A DNA stretch of 64,000 nt, taken from positions 2,170,001-2,234,000 of the forward strand of contig NZ_AP012544.1 in NCBI RefSeq assembly GCF_000829055.1, written 5' to 3'. The DNA comes from Lacticaseibacillus casei DSM 20011 = JCM 1134 = ATCC 393 (lineage in GTDB: Bacteria > Bacillota > Bacilli > Lactobacillales > Lactobacillaceae). The notes under the pieces are model-generated. The model saw only the letters and a list, made by a program, of their open reading frames with translations. It was not told the DNA's origin and made no database searches. Below are positions 62,753 through 64,000 of this stretch, one piece after another. How positions within the stretch are numbered: position 1 is the stretch's first letter; every line of letters starts with the position of its first letter. The position numbers were made by a program, and so were the translations under genes.

Positions 62753-64000
62753 TTAATCAATCTTCCGCTTCGGATTCAAGATATTCAGCGGATCAAACAA
62801 GTCCTTGATTTGATGCTGAATTTCATCAACATCAAAGCCGAGCTCCTCGTTGTTCCACTGATTCTTGCTCATCCCCACGGCGTGCTCGCCGGAAATCGTG
62901 CCGCCCAACGCCAGTGCTTTGCGGAACATCATGCGAATGGCTTGGAGCGCTTCTTTTGGCGGTTCCGTCTGGTCGGCTGGCCAGATAACCGTTGGATGCA
63001 CATTGCCGTCACCGGCATGGCCGGCAGTGTAGATTTCAACGTTCAAATCTTTGGCAATCTCGGCAATGTAGTCCATCATCTCCGGCAGCTTGGATAGCGG
63101 CACGGCCATATCTTCCATAATGTGTTGACCATTCGCGAAGACCGCTGGTAACATATCCTGCCGCAGTTTGATGATGGCGCCTGCTTCATCAGGATCGCTG
63201 GTTACCTTGATATTCTTGGCGTGATCAGCCGTTAAAATCTGTTCTGCCATTTTCAGACTGGCTTCACCACCCGCATCCAGCCGGAAAATGAGCATTGCCT
63301 CGGCACCTTCTGCATAGTGTGTGCCTTTATACCGATCCAACGCCGCAACGGTCAAGCCGTCCAGTGCTTCGAGGGTCACCGGATAAATCCCCGACAACCG
63401 CAAATCTTCGACCCCTTTGGCCAAGGCCGTCATGTTATCAAAATAAGCCACCCCGACCACAGGCGTCCCGATCGGAATCGGATTCAACTTAACGGTGATT
63501 TCCGTAATAATGCCTAATGTGCCTTCAGATCCCACAAAAAAATGGGTCAAGTCATAGCTAAAGGCATGCTTATAAGTGCGACCGCCGAGTTTGATTTCTC
63601 TGCCATCTGCAAGCACGACTTTCAAGCCCAGCACATTGTCCGTTGTTGCGCCGTACTTGACCGTACTCATCCCACCGGCATTGGTCGCTGCGTTACCGCC
63701 GATACTGGAAATCGGCTTAGAACCCGGATCAGGCGCATAGAACAAGCCTTGCTTGCGGGCTTCTTTATCCAAGTCACCGTTAATCACGCCCGGTTCTACA
63801 ACCGCCAACAAGTCACCTTTGCTGATTTCCTTAATCCGATTCATGCGCACCGTTGATATGATAATGCTGCCATTGAGGCCATCCGCCCCGATAACGGTAC
63901 TGGTATCCGCGCCTTGAGGAACGACCGGAATGTGATATTGCCGCGCTATTTTCAAAACACCTTGAATATCCGCAACATCGCCAGCCGCGACATAGGCCAA
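62753..64000 (-). CDS. glcD: FAD-linked oxidase, GlcD/D-lactate dehydrogenase type (5' end beyond window)
   Basis: The frame is open from the window edge to 62753, giving 415 residues and lacking the N-terminus. It has the PCMH-type FAD-binding domain (VPQGADTSTVIGADGLNGSI, SSIGGNAATNAGGMSTVKYG, FVGSEGTLGIITEITVKLNP) and the C-terminal catalytic domain (VEIYTAGHAGDGNVHPTVIW, GGTISGEHAVGMSKNQW, FDPLNILNPKRKID). Relatives oxidise glycolate or D-lactate with a flavin. The substrate here is not fixed. Confidence 0.9.
   Translation of the reverse strand: MAYVAAGDVADIQGVLKIARQYHIPVVPQGADTSTVIGADGLNGSIIISTVRMNRIKEISKGDLLAVVEPGVINGDLDKEARKQGLFYAPDPGSKPISSIGGNAATNAGGMSTVKYGATTDNVLGLKVVLADGREIKLGGRTYKHAFSYDLTHFFVGSEGTLGIITEITVKLNPIPIGTPVVGVAYFDNMTALAKGVEDLRLSGIYPVTLEALDGLTVAALDRYKGTHYAEGAEAMLIFRLDAGGEASLKMAEQILTADHAKNIKVTSDPDEAGAIIKLRQDMLPAVFANGQHIMEDMAVPLSKLPEMMDYIAEIAKDLNVEIYTAGHAGDGNVHPTVIWPADQTEPPKEALQAIRMMFRKALALGGTISGEHAVGMSKNQWNNEELGFDVDEIQHQIKDLFDPLNILNPKRKID

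Overview
The window looks like chromosome from a member of the Lacticaseibacillus casei/paracasei/rhamnosus group. Evidence is the PrtP/PrtR-type cell-envelope proteinase beside a PrsA/PrtM foldase, the adenosylcobalamin-dependent ribonucleotide reductase of the L. leichmannii type, LPxTG surface proteins, moderate GC content and frequent GTG/TTG starts. The species call is inference from remembered family sequences.

Layout: 1-4 kb holds mprF (cut by the left edge), an EIIA-like orphan and a LacI-type regulator. 4-11 kb holds a 1960-residue lactocepin divergent from its foldase. 11.3-12.4 kb holds rplJ-rplL with an L10-type leader. 12.5-16 kb holds an MFS drug-efflux protein, a small membrane protein and niaP. 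16-25.5 kb holds a serine-rich-repeat adhesin and two glycosyltransferases; the adhesin gene is broken by an IS30-family element (13-bp direct repeats) and two frameshifts. 25.9-31.5 kb holds an aldehyde dehydrogenase, rplK-rplA and a Mg2+ P-type ATPase. 31.9-38.8 kb holds an amidase and a vitamin B12 module: a DUF4430 lipoprotein, an ECF S component, a PduO adenosyltransferase and the B12-dependent reductase rtpR with tandem NrdR-like boxes. Then come a nucleoside deoxyribosyltransferase and a DUF915 hydrolase. 38.8-39.8 kb holds rpmG-secE-nusG. 39.9-48.4 kb is a flavin-based extracellular electron transfer (FLEET) locus: two UbiA prenyltransferases, fmnB (frameshifted in a 7-A run), pplA, ndh2, eetA, eetB and dmkB.

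48.6-58.3 kb is an accessory segment. Two further 1261-bp IS30 copies in inverted orientation enclose an F420-reductase-like gene, an LLM oxidoreductase with an in-frame amber stop, and a decayed ABC/SpoIIM-type membrane module resembling circular-bacteriocin export and immunity loci. An AbiE toxin-antitoxin pair follows. 59-62 kb holds rae1(yacP)-rlmB-mrnC-cysS, and the right edge has an orphan XRE regulator and a GlcD-like FAD oxidase cut by the window end.

One architectural theme is that cysS-mrnC-rlmB-rae1, rpmG-secE-nusG, rplK-rplA and rplJ-rplL all lie on the minus strand in the order typical of Firmicutes, but are spread over about 50 kb by three blocks of other genes. A second theme is decay: six genes are interrupted by stops, frameshifts or insertion sequences. 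Several of these are single-base changes that could be real, phase-variable or sequencing errors.
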